A stretch of DNA of 64,000 nucleotides from positions 124,001-188,000 of the forward strand of contig JAQFVV010006471.1 in the NCBI GenBank assembly GCA_028023455.1, written 5' to 3'. Under the pieces are notes generated by a model that was not told the origin of the DNA, did not search any database, and saw only the letters and a list, made by a program, of their open reading frames with translations. Positions 47,358 through 61,411 of the stretch are shown in pieces. The position numbers and the translations under genes are program-made. How positions within the stretch are numbered: position 1 is the first letter of the stretch; each line of letters opens with the position of its first letter. This DNA comes from Epiperipatus broadwayi (lineage: Eukaryota; Onychophora; Udeonychophora; Euonychophora; Peripatidae).

Positions 47358-48930
47358 AAACCTATACCTCTCACTAGATAGAATACACTACCGAATATAT
47401 ATCTAGGATATAGCAAACATACATGCCTATGTATTTATATTTAATTAAACTGGTTTTGATTTAAATATTATTATTCAAAACTTCTGGATTCATTCTCATA
47501 ACTGTAATATATTCCCATCGTGTATTTATGGTCATCCGAAGGACTCCAAGTGCCAATCTTATACAAATATAAGAATTACACAAAGTGAATATATTACCAA
47601 CAAGAACATTATCTTACGTCACAAGAGGGGTTTTGATCATCGGCTAGCTCAGTCTCATGGTCAGGTGGTGTCACAGCCAGGAGTAATTACGAATGGGGTT
47701 AAGAGTTTTTTTTTTAAACACACACAAAATAAATAAATAAATGGATCTGTAAATGAATATCACAATAAAGCCTGTTTTGAGTTTCATTATCAAATCAATT
47801 TTTATTAAAGACTTATAAAGATCACTATTATTCTTTGATCTTTTAGATAAAAAAAATATAAATAAATAAATAATTCAACACTCTACTTCTATATTTAATT
47901 TTATAAAAAATGTAATTATTACTGTCATTTTGATATGCACACATACACCATTCTTTCCAATAGATTTATCACACATAAATCAAGTAGTGAAGGTCAATAC
48001 TAAAAAAAGTTTATTTTACATGACATCCAATGATAATTATGTTATTTATGTCCGCAATTAAACCAGACTTTAAGAAAATTTCATTAAATTAACTTAGATT
48101 GTCACCTTCACTTAATATAAACGATACAAATTTCTTTTTATATTTAGGAAAAGAAATAATCAATACTTAAAGTTCTTTACCTGAATTTTCCCGGGGAATT
48201 AGTGGAAGCAGACTTACTCATTTTAAAGAGTTCCATTCATCACAGGTATTAACAGATAATTCAATGCAAAGGTTCCCGATCTTCATGTCCGTTGGTTGAT
48301 GAGGTTCAGCTTGGTTTCACATTGGGATTTATATTTTATTCCAAGGAATTTTGATGTTATTGGGCAAGGCAGCAACAGTTTGTTGAAATTGGGTGTTTGA
48401 ATCTGACCTGGTATGTTCTTACCCTGTCATTTCTTTTGGATCCACCATTACGTAAGAAAAATATTAAAACTTTTAATATTCTGGATTTACGATTTACTGT
48501 TCACGGCTGTAACTCTGCAGGGCCAAAGACAAAATGCATTGTGGGGACTCTCTTTTATAGCTACCTCCATTTGTTCTAGAAGTTTCTTTTGATTTCACTT
48601 CCTGTCCTGGTTGACGTGTGAAAACTTTTATCATAGCTTTTATTGTACATAAAAGAAAATGAAATCTCATTTCTGCGGGAGACTTCTAGTATTTTAAATG
48701 TGAAACAAAAATCTTGTTTCTCTCTTTTCAGCTACTTAATCCATTCATACACACATTTGTCACATGCACATATATATCGTTTTAAAATGACAGAGTTTCT
48801 CCTTTGCATTTGTGTATTTGTAACCACCACCATGTAATAAAATTAATATTATATATCTACATCTACATATATGTTTAAATACCAATTAATAATATTATTT
48901 GTGACTGGGTTCAAACCCATTCTGTCACTG

Positions 48931-48955
<25 letters not shown>
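47358..48955. mobile_element. 1.6-kb unclassified insertion in a PLE tail
   Basis: PLE tail sequence stops in a TA-rich segment near 47357 and resumes at 48956; the intervening ~1.6 kb is absent from the opposite arm. It contains no long ORF. A segment 47620-47700 and another at 48180-48600 are less AT-rich; the latter has CTCTTTTATAGC, a TATA-like box. Its right end carries a B-box-like motif and a TA run. It could be an LTR, a DNA element or several stacked insertions. Confidence 0.5.

Positions 48956-48962
<7 letters not shown>
48897..48962 (+). mobile_element. tRNA-like B-box hairpin with TA tail (SINE-like)
   Basis: GGGTTCAAACCC is a near-perfect B box and T-arm hairpin; TGTCACTGTCAC and a TA run follow. 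No A box is visible upstream, so this is at most a SINE remnant. Confidence 0.35.
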
Positions 48963-48965
<3 letters not shown>

Positions 48966-49310
48966 GTATAAAGAATGCATGTAATATTGTTTTAGCATGT
49001 TGTGATATAATCATTTTGTAATTATTGAATTTATATATTAGGGTTTTGATTTGTTTTAATTATTTGTATTATTATTGTTTGTTTTAATTCCATTATTGGA
49101 CCCTGGATGGTTTCAAGACAGGCGATTTGTTAATTTTATATAGATTAGTAACATTTGAAAAAGGGCACCAAAGCAGGTGCTGAAAAAACTTTTTATGTAT
49201 AAAATTATTATTTGACTATATAGCTGTTGTAAAGAATTATTATTATTTTTTTGATTTTTATTTTGTGAAAGAGCAGTATTAGGATTGTGATTCCTTTCCA
49301 ATTTTGGGTA

Positions 49311-50435
49311 TGTAAAAATCAATCAATGAAATGGTGGTATGCTTTTATTATTTAACTATACATAATTTTCTCTGCACTTTATTTTCAAAGTTCCAAAAAT
49401 GTTATGCATCCAAAAAGCTTCATAAAATTATGGTTTAAAAAAATTATAGAATTTAGTAAAACTTTTACTATCAGTGTTTATTTTAAATAAAAGAATCATT
49501 GTCTGGGATTCCAAATTTAACATTATTTATGCTGCAATAAGGAAAAAATTAGAAATAAACTTTCATATACTTTTCCATGCTAATAGTAAATCAAATAAAA
49601 ATAAGCCTTCTATGGAAAAGTGTATTAACCAAGACCTGAATAAAATAAATATAAAATAACTGATTTAATAGAATTTTCATTCTATCACATTGTTATCCAT
49701 TTTTAATGTATTGAGTGCTTCCTATAAAATTATGCTATAAGCATATTTTTTTATTTTACTTTGTATTTGTATTCCAAGTTGAAAACTATTAAAGAATCAG
49801 GAGATAATTACAGTTATAAAAACAAATGGACAAGTTTTGCTTCTAATGTTTGTCTACAAGTTTAATTATAGGATGTTGTTTGTGTATGAATGGGTTAACA
49901 ATGTTATAAAATATGAAGCAGTTTATGACAGATTCACTGATCAAAAAAAAAAAAATCCAACTATTTATATTTAATTTCTGAATGAATTTTTTTTATTTTT
50001 TAAGGACTAAAGTTTCTGGATTGATTTTTTAATGTGCAAAAGAAAAAGAACTCAGTTCAAATAAATAAAGAAAAACAAATGAATGATGTTTAATACATGA
50101 ATAAATAAAATTGATGCTAAAATACTCATATTAAATAAATTATTAAGAAAGAAAAATGTTAAATTAATTATAATATATTTGGGTTTGTATAATTTATATA
50201 TGCCACAGATTGCATGTTATTTAATTTATTTATCTGAAATTAAAGGTGCTTTAATTACAAAATTTTAAATCTACTAAAAAGTGGCAAAATAAAAACTAAA
50301 TGAAATTATTATCATTTGCTTTACTAATATCTTAACCAAATAGCAAATAATGAATATAGTAGCAAATATCAATTACTTTTTTTAATAATTATTAATTTCT
50401 AGAAATTATTTAATATATATATTGTATGTATATGT
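49311..50435. other. AT-rich stretch without recognisable genes
   Basis: Nothing supportable beyond A- and T-runs. Confidence 0.5.
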
Positions 50436-51003
50436 TCTCATTTCACACACATATATATTATTTAATTGGAAAAAAAATTTCTTTTATATATATATGGATT
50501 TATATATGCATTTATTATTATATAGTTTATAAATAGTTAATAAATAAGCAGTTGTAAAGAGAGAAGGTAATGAAAAACAATATTTAATAGAGGGATTTAT
50601 TATATTTTCATTAAATAATGTGTTGAAATTATTTAGCTATATTCTTATTAAATAAAGCAGATCAGAAAGAAAGTAAGAAGTAAAGTGATCAAGATTAGTA
50701 AATTAGGATATGAAAATGTACACATGTGAGTATAGATGTTTTAAACATAAAACATTTTTACATAAATCTTTGATGACTAAGATTGCAAGCTTTGTTGTTT
50801 TTGTATTATCTAGATTGTAGATATCTAGAGAGAGTAGTAGTGCTTGGATGGAATAAATGTAACAATTAATCCTAAGTTTTTGTTAATTGCAACAGACTGT
50901 CAAACTTGTGAAGCTTTGATCTTTATCTCAAGATAGGATTTCCAGGTGGTCCTTTTTTTTGATCAAAGATTTGCAATATAAACGAATGAAACAATATTTA
51001 GGG
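50436..51003 (+). repeat. Arm of a dispersed repeat, inverted copy of 1-575
   Basis: See the copy at 1-575 for landmarks. This copy is intact in the window and leads directly into tandem repeats and the 3.6-kb duplicated block, so it likely forms the front part of a larger element. Confidence 0.75.
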
Positions 51004-51004
51004 G

Positions 51005-51165
51005 GTCAGTTTTTTTTTTCAATATTATTTAAAGAAGAGATGTGAGTCAGTTTTTTTTTCAATATTATTAAAGAAGAGATGTAAGCTGAGTTTTTTTTCA
51101 ATATTATTAAAGAAAAGATGAAAGCTCAGTTTTTTTATTATTATTAGACAGAGATGTAATGATTG
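51005..51165 (+). repeat. ~40-bp tandem repeat, four diverging units
   Basis: Each unit reads CAG/GAG, a T-run, CAATATTATTAAAGAA, then AGATGTRAG. The last unit is degenerate. It sits between the 50436-51003 arm and the duplicated block. Confidence 0.85.
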
Positions 51166-51770
51166 AGTTCGTGAAAACCAAAGGAAATGGACAGTTTTCA
51201 TTTTTTTTAAAGAGTGTGAGCTATTGATTTTTTTTTTCTCTCTTTAAAAATTGAGGAAGGAGAAAAATGACTCTTGTTTTAAAGTCAATATAGACGAAGA
51301 TGTGCATATATATAAGTAATTCCCAGCAAGATTAAGATAAAGAAAGGGAACAAAATTGAATTTCTTGGAAGAAGTTATTGACAATTCTATAAAATGATAT
51401 TAATATATTTTGCTGTGTATAATACAATGAATTTGCCTTGCTAAAGCCACTTCTTCTGCTTCTTGAAATCTGACATCTATGGGTTAACTCACTGATCTAT
51501 CCATGGACTTATACCAAAAGTCCTTTATAACCAACAGAATGATCGAGTTTAAAGCCAACCACACAAGCTATTTGAAATGCTTCTTTTCTGGCTCCTGGCC
51601 TATTATGGGTTCATTGCCTTTGAATGGAGGGAGAAGGAGAAAGAAGAGAAAAGAAAAAGGAAATTGTATAAAAGCCTTATAACTAAGTTTGATTAAGCTA
51701 TGAATCAATTTTTTGTAAAGTTTTCCTCACATTCATCTAAAGTGTCTACAATGATTTTTTTTTAAGAATT

Positions 51771-52060
51771 GGAAACAAGCCAGTCAACCAATTTATCGTT
51801 ATCAAAAGTATTGGCAATAAATAATTTTAAAATTGTGGAAACAAGCAAGTCAATTAATTCATGTTTATTAGAAGGTATCAACAAGAACTGTTTTTTTTTT
51901 GAAATGGTAGAAGCAAGCCAGTCAACGAATTCAGCATTATCAAAAGTATCAACAATAAATAATTTTAAAATTGTGGAAATAAGCAAGTCAATTAATTCAT
52001 GTTTATCTTAAAAGTATCTGCAAGAACTTTTCCTTTTTTTTAAATGGTGCAACCAGCCAG
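51771..52060 (+). repeat. ~68-bp tandem repeat, four units
   Basis: Each unit starts AAGCMAGTCAAYNAATT. Units alternate, so a higher-order period of ~137 bp is also seen. Open frames exist on both strands across it (51769-52011 and 51762-51986) but follow from the repeat; the second copy of the block breaks them. Confidence 0.85.
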
Positions 52061-53638
52061 TTGAAGCTAGGTTAGGCAAGCAGTCAGAAAATTCAAACCT
52101 GAGACGATCATGGGAAGTGAAAGTAATTGGGTAACTTTGAACTTTCATTAACAAATCTTTTATTCTTACTTAATAAAAGTAAACTTTAATTTATAGAATC
52201 AAAGCATTTTTTTTCTTTTGATACAGAAACATTAAGGGCTTGTTTATCGATGGTTATTCTCAATATCACATAACATAACACAAACACAGTTTAAATCTTT
52301 AAACTTAAATTTTCATTATTTTTTTTTATTTTTTTTTTATTATATATTGTAATATTGAAATGTTTTTTTTTTATTGTTCTTCATTTATTATGATAATGAG
52401 CAACCTATAAATATATGCATTTATAATGTTTTTTTTATTTATCTTTTTGCATATTAAATTTGATATAATGTATTTTATTTTCTTTTGCTCAAGGCTGCAA
52501 GAATATTCTTACATATGTGATTTATGTATTAATCCCTAATATAAGGGAACCCATTTTAAAAATATATGTTGACATATCACAGGGTGAGTGTGCATGTGTA
52601 ACTGCTTTACAAACTTGTCAAAAGAATAGGTTATGCATAATTAGTTTAAGTATAGAAAATTGTAGAGCAAGGCTTACATCAGAATGAAAGTGAAAAATAC
52701 ACACATTACATATGAAATTTATTTTTATGATATGTAATAAATAAGGAAAGTCTTAAGTAAGCATTTATAGAATATTTTTTTTCTAATATCAATTTAAGCC
52801 AGCTTATTTTAAAATACCAATCAAAATTGATAAACTTGTAGATTAAATTTATTTGGATATGCTTATATAGAATTTTGTATTAATTCTATATTTAATTAAT
52901 ATAATAATAGAGTCAATTGTACAGTTATTAATTTGATGTTAAAGAAACAAAGAGGAATAGTATTAATAAAATATAATTATATATCTTAATTGTTTTCCGA
53001 GTTGTTATTGAAAATATTGTTGTATTTTTTTGTCTTGATTCTACTGTTTTAAATGATCATCATCATCATCACTCGCAGATATTAAGAATCATCAGCACTC
53101 ACAAAGATTAAGCAAGCGCTGCAAAATGTTAAGTAAGCTAGAATATTGATTTACCTTTAAGTATTTAAGGATTATGCTTGATAATAACCAAGTTTTAATA
53201 ATTATAGGTTAATAATAGAAAGCTAAAATTATGTTATGCCCATGAGTTTTGATCATCCTCATCAAAGATGGATATCATATTATTGATTAAAACACCGTTT
53301 AAACATAGTACTGTACATGAGTTATGATCGCCATCATCATTAAATAAATTATAATCAGTAAATCTAATGTTTAACATAGTTAATATATTTAGTAAATAGG
53401 GGTTTATAGAAAGTTGAATATCACATGGGGAGAGGCATGATGATCAGTCATCATCACTAGTATTATTGAATCCTAGTTTTAACTATAAAAGTATTTTAGT
53501 AAATAACCATAAACTTATATAAATGCTAGTGAATGTAATATTTAAATCCCATTTTGACAAAGGATGATTTTAAAAAGTGCCTATGAGTTTATAAAGATAA
53601 ATTTATTGTTGTGAGTTCATTATAAAGCTATGGCTGAT

Positions 53639-53688
53639 ATCATCATCATCATCAATATCATCATCATTATTATCATCATCATTATTAC
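53639..53688. repeat. ATC trinucleotide-rich stretch
   Basis: Imperfect ATC/ATT repeats over ~50 bp, also present but shorter in the second copy of the block near 60080-60117. Confidence 0.85.
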
Positions 53689-54640
53689 CTTTATATTGTA
53701 ATAAATAATTAAGTTAAGTAACTTGTTTCATGGCCATTCACTTAAGTAATGGTCTTCACTATGTTTATTTGGAAGCCATTAATAAGAGTATTTTTTTGGC
53801 ATCTGTTCATCAATATACTTAAAATGAGCTAGTAATGTCTATAAGAGTCTGGGATATATAAGTTTTGTGATATTGGGATCTTATGATTTTATTGACATGA
53901 GTAAAATATAAGAATGTCATTTTTTGTTCATTAGTCATCCAAGTCATGTGTAGTAAAAATGTACCGAATGAGTTTGAACTCAGTACACTATGCACAGATA
54001 ATATTTATCTAGATTTAGAACAATCTAGTAACACTCGTGGAAAACTCATGTCTTTAGCAAAACTGAATAAAAGTGATCCTGTCCCTTTTCCAACTTATTA
54101 ACTTTATATAATATTTTTTTTATATAAGTTTTTATAAGTTGTCATGAATAGCACCAGTGTGTGCATATGACCATGAATGGTTTTATATATTTGGAAAGAA
54201 GAATAGGAAGGATTCTTTGTTAAAAGAACCTAGTATTGGAGATAAGCATAATGCACTCCAGGGATCTTACAGTAATTTTATCTCAGTTGCTATATCTAAT
54301 ATTATTTTATTTAATAACAATGGCTAGTATGTTTTATTGTTCAAATGACTTCCCAATATCGAAATATTTTAAATCTTCAATGATAATAGTTTTAATTTTC
54401 ATTTTTGTTATTTTAAGTATTGAGAAATGAGATAATTTATTTATTTCATTATTAGCGTGACAGAATTAATGGTTATGATAGTTGCAAACGGGCTATAATG
54501 TTATATTTAATTAATTAAAAATAGACACCCAAATAGAGCATGATATGCATATGTTCTTATTTATATGTTAGCGTCATCCTTATTTAATTATAAATTGTAT
54601 TTTAGCTAACACAGTAAATTCATTTCTCATTTAATTTTAC

Positions 54641-54920
54641 TCGGTTACAAATGATGAACCGCTGGAGCATATCATATATCCTGTTTAGTGTTTAGTTATT
54701 GAATTATAGCAACTATCATTTTATCACTCATCTATATATTTATAATCGGTTACAAAATAGCAGCCTTTTTCATCATTACAGTAATTTGTATGCTGTTACA
54801 AATTTTTCTTACTGTTACAAATGGCAGATTATAAACATATTTTAATAATTAATAATTTCGTCTATTTTTATTTCTGTTACAAATGGTTTTCTATATTTAT
54901 TATTTTCTGTTACAATATAT
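54641..54920. repeat. Six dispersed GTTACAAAT-type motifs
   Basis: CGGTTACAAATG (54642), CGGTTACAAAAT (54747), CTGTTACAAATT (54793), CTGTTACAAATGG (54813), CTGTTACAAATGG (54874) and CTGTTACAATAT (54906) occur in one orientation within 280 bp at the end of the block. The second copy keeps them, mostly intact. Arrays of short motifs near an element's end can be transposase-binding sites; that role is speculation. Confidence 0.7.
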
Positions 54921-54928
54921 ATATATAT

Positions 54929-55428
54929 NNNNNNNNNNNNNNNNNNNNNNNNNNNNNNNNNNNNNNNNNNNNNNNNNNNNNNNNNNNNNNNNNNNNNNNN
55001 NNNNNNNNNNNNNNNNNNNNNNNNNNNNNNNNNNNNNNNNNNNNNNNNNNNNNNNNNNNNNNNNNNNNNNNNNNNNNNNNNNNNNNNNNNNNNNNNNNNN
55101 NNNNNNNNNNNNNNNNNNNNNNNNNNNNNNNNNNNNNNNNNNNNNNNNNNNNNNNNNNNNNNNNNNNNNNNNNNNNNNNNNNNNNNNNNNNNNNNNNNNN
55201 NNNNNNNNNNNNNNNNNNNNNNNNNNNNNNNNNNNNNNNNNNNNNNNNNNNNNNNNNNNNNNNNNNNNNNNNNNNNNNNNNNNNNNNNNNNNNNNNNNNN
55301 NNNNNNNNNNNNNNNNNNNNNNNNNNNNNNNNNNNNNNNNNNNNNNNNNNNNNNNNNNNNNNNNNNNNNNNNNNNNNNNNNNNNNNNNNNNNNNNNNNNN
55401 NNNNNNNNNNNNNNNNNNNNNNNNNNNN
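54929..55428. other. Assembly gap of 500 unknown bases
   Basis: Exactly 500 Ns. It starts in the TA microsatellite that ends the first copy of the duplicated block, a typical assembly break. The fixed length means the true size is unknown. Confidence 0.99.
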
Positions 55429-55471
55429 TATTTGTTTTAAATTTTAGTTTTAAAATTGTATAAAGTCGTTT

Positions 55472-55514
55472 AAAAATACTGATCAAAAATCACATTCCTT
55501 TGATCAGTGTTTTT
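55472..55514. repeat. 16-bp stem hairpin
   Basis: AAAAATACTGATCAAA (55472-55487) pairs with 55499-55514 at 15 of 16 positions around an 11-nt loop. It may be a terminator-like or foldback relic. Confidence 0.75.
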
Positions 55515-56519
55515 AATTAAAATCTAATTGCACAAATGTTCAGAGCAATTAAGTTGTATTCAAAATTAGTAAGGAATTTTTATATGTAATTAATGTATCG
55601 ATTTAAGAATAGCGTATAAAATTAAAAGATTGCTAGAAACAGATAATTGATTGTTGGTCAAGCTGAAAAGGAGGCGGAGCCTAAAACAAAAACAAGTCGG
55701 AAAGGTCAGCAGTGGCAAATTCTAGAAAAAACTTACATTCTAACTTTGGTGGTGTTTGAGAGAGAGTCTCGAGACAACACAGCAGTTAATAACAATTCAA
55801 ATATCTTATTAAGAAGTTTACCAGTGAATCGCCATGTTCATGGGCTAATTGCCAGGAGCTGATCTCTGCCTGCCAATATGGATCCTCGTGCCGCTGTTTG
55901 ATCATGTTTCATATACTTCAGAATTTCCAACTTCCAATCTCAAAAGTTACTATGCCTTACAAATAACTTTCAAAAATGCGCGCCTACGTTACAAGCCAAG
56001 CTGGATGAAGAAAAAGAGAACTTTGTTACACGAACTTTAATTTTCTTCCGTGCTTAATATTATTAATCAAGTGAATCATATGTAAGTCTTTATATCATTT
56101 ATAATGCTATTATTTAACCTGTCAGTAAATTTTCTTTTCTTTTTTTTTTAACCCTCTGCTCTAGTCTTTAGAAATCATTTATAAAATTGTAATTAATAGT
56201 AATAGTATTTCAACTGAATGCATTTATATTTTCTTATGTTGCTTATTTCATAAACAAACATTGCCAATAGTAATATTTCCAAATCTGTGTAAACTAGTGT
56301 GTAATAATGATCGATTTAATTTAAAAGTAATTCCATGTTCTGAATTAAATATTCTTTCACATTCCAAGTTAGTAAATGTTAAATCACTTTATTATTCTAT
56401 GTCAAGTTGTTATAAAATTACAATCTAAGTTTTAATCTTAAATATATATATAATAGTTTCAAAGTGTTCATTAATGTTATGTATAATATGAGGAATAATT
56501 CACTGAATAATTTGATACT
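55515..56519. other. Unclassified, moderately GC-rich then AT-rich stretch
   Basis: 55640-56040 is less AT-rich and includes GGCGGAGCCTAAAAC and GTCTCGAGACAACACAGC. Two short overlapping frames (71 and 63 codons) lack domains. The feel is that of an LTR or leader fragment, without a second copy to prove it. Confidence 0.35.
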
Positions 56520-57165
56520 ATCGCTACCGCCTGTCAACCAAGGGTTAAGAGTCCCAGAGTAAAATTAACTAATTATTGTTTTTCACCTTCAGTTTAATTT
56601 CGCTATGTTTTTATTGGGATAAGGATCTCAGCCTGTGGCGTAGAAACAGACAAATAGTTTCCAGGTTTTATATAATTTCTTTAAAAAAAATCCGCTTCAA
56701 GTATTCGTCCTTCACGTCTGTGGCAATGCCTTTCCTTCGCTGAAGTTAGCGTCTCGCCATTCTACCATTGGGGAATGAAAGCAGTTTTTCTTTCCCCGGT
56801 AATCTCTTGGATCACCGGGGTTCGAAATGATCCCGGCTGGTTGTCGTGTCCCGGAACTACTTGGGGGCATTAAGCCTTGTCAAAGAACAAGCCGCCCGGT
56901 ATTCCGTTAATGCACCGCAATTGTTTACTGTAGGGCTCTTGAATATAGGCAACCACCAGTTCATATATTTTCCACGTCGTATTTATATAACACCACCAGT
57001 TCATCTATTTTCCACGTCGTATTTATATAAAACCATCTCCACTGTTCGTCTACGTTCCGGCTCGAGCCTATTCAAATAAAATAAGTAAACAAAAATCTTT
57101 AGATAAATATTTTTTCCAATGCTCTAATACTCTGATTCTCTTAACCACCCGTCAATCCTTCGATC
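56520..57165 (+). other. GC-richer block with promoter-like end, possible LTR
   Basis: The block is distinctly less AT-rich than its surroundings. It holds a T-arm-like ACCGGGGTTCGAAATG near 56814, then a 40-bp tandem repeat whose last unit ends TATTTATATAAAACC, a TATA-like box near 57018. AATAAAATAAG follows ~50 bp downstream at 57076. TATA box then AATAAA at this spacing is the U3-R-U5 pattern of LTRs. No partner LTR is in the window. Confidence 0.4.
56952..57031 (+). repeat. 40-bp tandem duplication containing a TATA-like box
   Basis: Two units beginning ACCACCAGTTCAT and ending TTTATATAA differ at very few positions. The duplication doubles the TATA-like sequence. Confidence 0.85.
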
Positions 57166-57534
57166 ACACAGCTATTGGCATGAGTTTGTTTATTAAATAA
57201 AACGTTCACTAAAGACTAGTAGCCAAATACAAGAGGATCTATGAAGTCTTACCGTACTGTATAACACTATATTTAGATGCTGTATATTTCTATTATATAA
57301 CCTTATATTTATCCACTTTCTATTTGTCTTATTTAACACTATATTTATATGCTTTATATTTTGCTTATTAAACAATTTACTTAATTAAATTTTTGTGTCC
57401 TCCACCTTATTACTCTCTAAGTCTATTTAGCCACTTACTGTCTGTATTGGCAACTTAAATATATACGTTACATGAATGACCGTCCCAGTATCTAGAGTCT
57501 AATAAACCTATATATCATTAACTGTAGGCATTTA
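57166..57534. other. AT-rich stretch without recognisable genes
   Basis: It contains a weak internal repetition of TAACACTATATTTATATGC-like sequence (57261-57360) and nothing else supportable. Confidence 0.5.
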
Positions 57535-61330
<3,796 letters not shown>

Positions 61331-61369
<39 letters not shown>

Positions 61370-61411
61370 TATACGTTCCATTACAATATATATATATATA
61401 TATATATATAA
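61331..61411. repeat. Two TA microsatellites after repeated TTACAATATAT motifs
   Basis: Each TA run follows a TTACAAT motif (61325 and 61382), so motif plus TA run appears duplicated at the end of the block. Confidence 0.8.

Larger units (their letters stand above)
45734..49310 (+). mobile_element. Penelope-like element, right arm of the second head-to-head pair (interrupted)
   Basis: From 45734 the plus strand encodes polymerase (to 46470), linker, a GIY-YIG-type segment near 47030-47090, and a tail. A hAT-type MITE sits at 46578-46891, and a 1.6-kb insertion at ~47358-48955 splits the tail, which resumes at 48956 and ends near 49310 with the hairpin GCACC-AAAGCA-GGTGC. The left arm at 42831-45733 supplies the uninterrupted order. 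The copy retains more of the polymerase than the left arm but still lacks its N-terminus. Confidence 0.8.
51305..54928. repeat. 3.6-kb duplicated block, first copy
   Basis: It is collinear with 57758-61345, with an offset of ~6.45 kb and a few percent divergence by eye. It starts at a short TA run before AAGTAATTCCCAGCAAG and ends at a TA run at the assembly gap. It contains a 68-bp tandem array, an ATC-rich stretch and a series of GTTACAAAT motifs near its end. No conserved ORF of meaningful length is shared by both copies, so it is probably a non-coding or strongly decayed mobile element. Confidence 0.9.

Noticed and set aside
51762-52011. Two opposite frames of 74 and 80 codons with internal repeats
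   Set aside because: The protein repeats mirror the DNA tandem repeat and are not preserved in the second copy of the block.
54821-55486. Frames of about 200 codons on both strands
   Set aside because: They run through 500 unknown bases; only a few real codons exist at each edge.
56796-56850. Possible tRNA gene at ACCGGGGTTCGAAATG
   Set aside because: The T-arm-like hairpin has an oversized loop, and no acceptor stem, D arm or anticodon arm can be folded around it.
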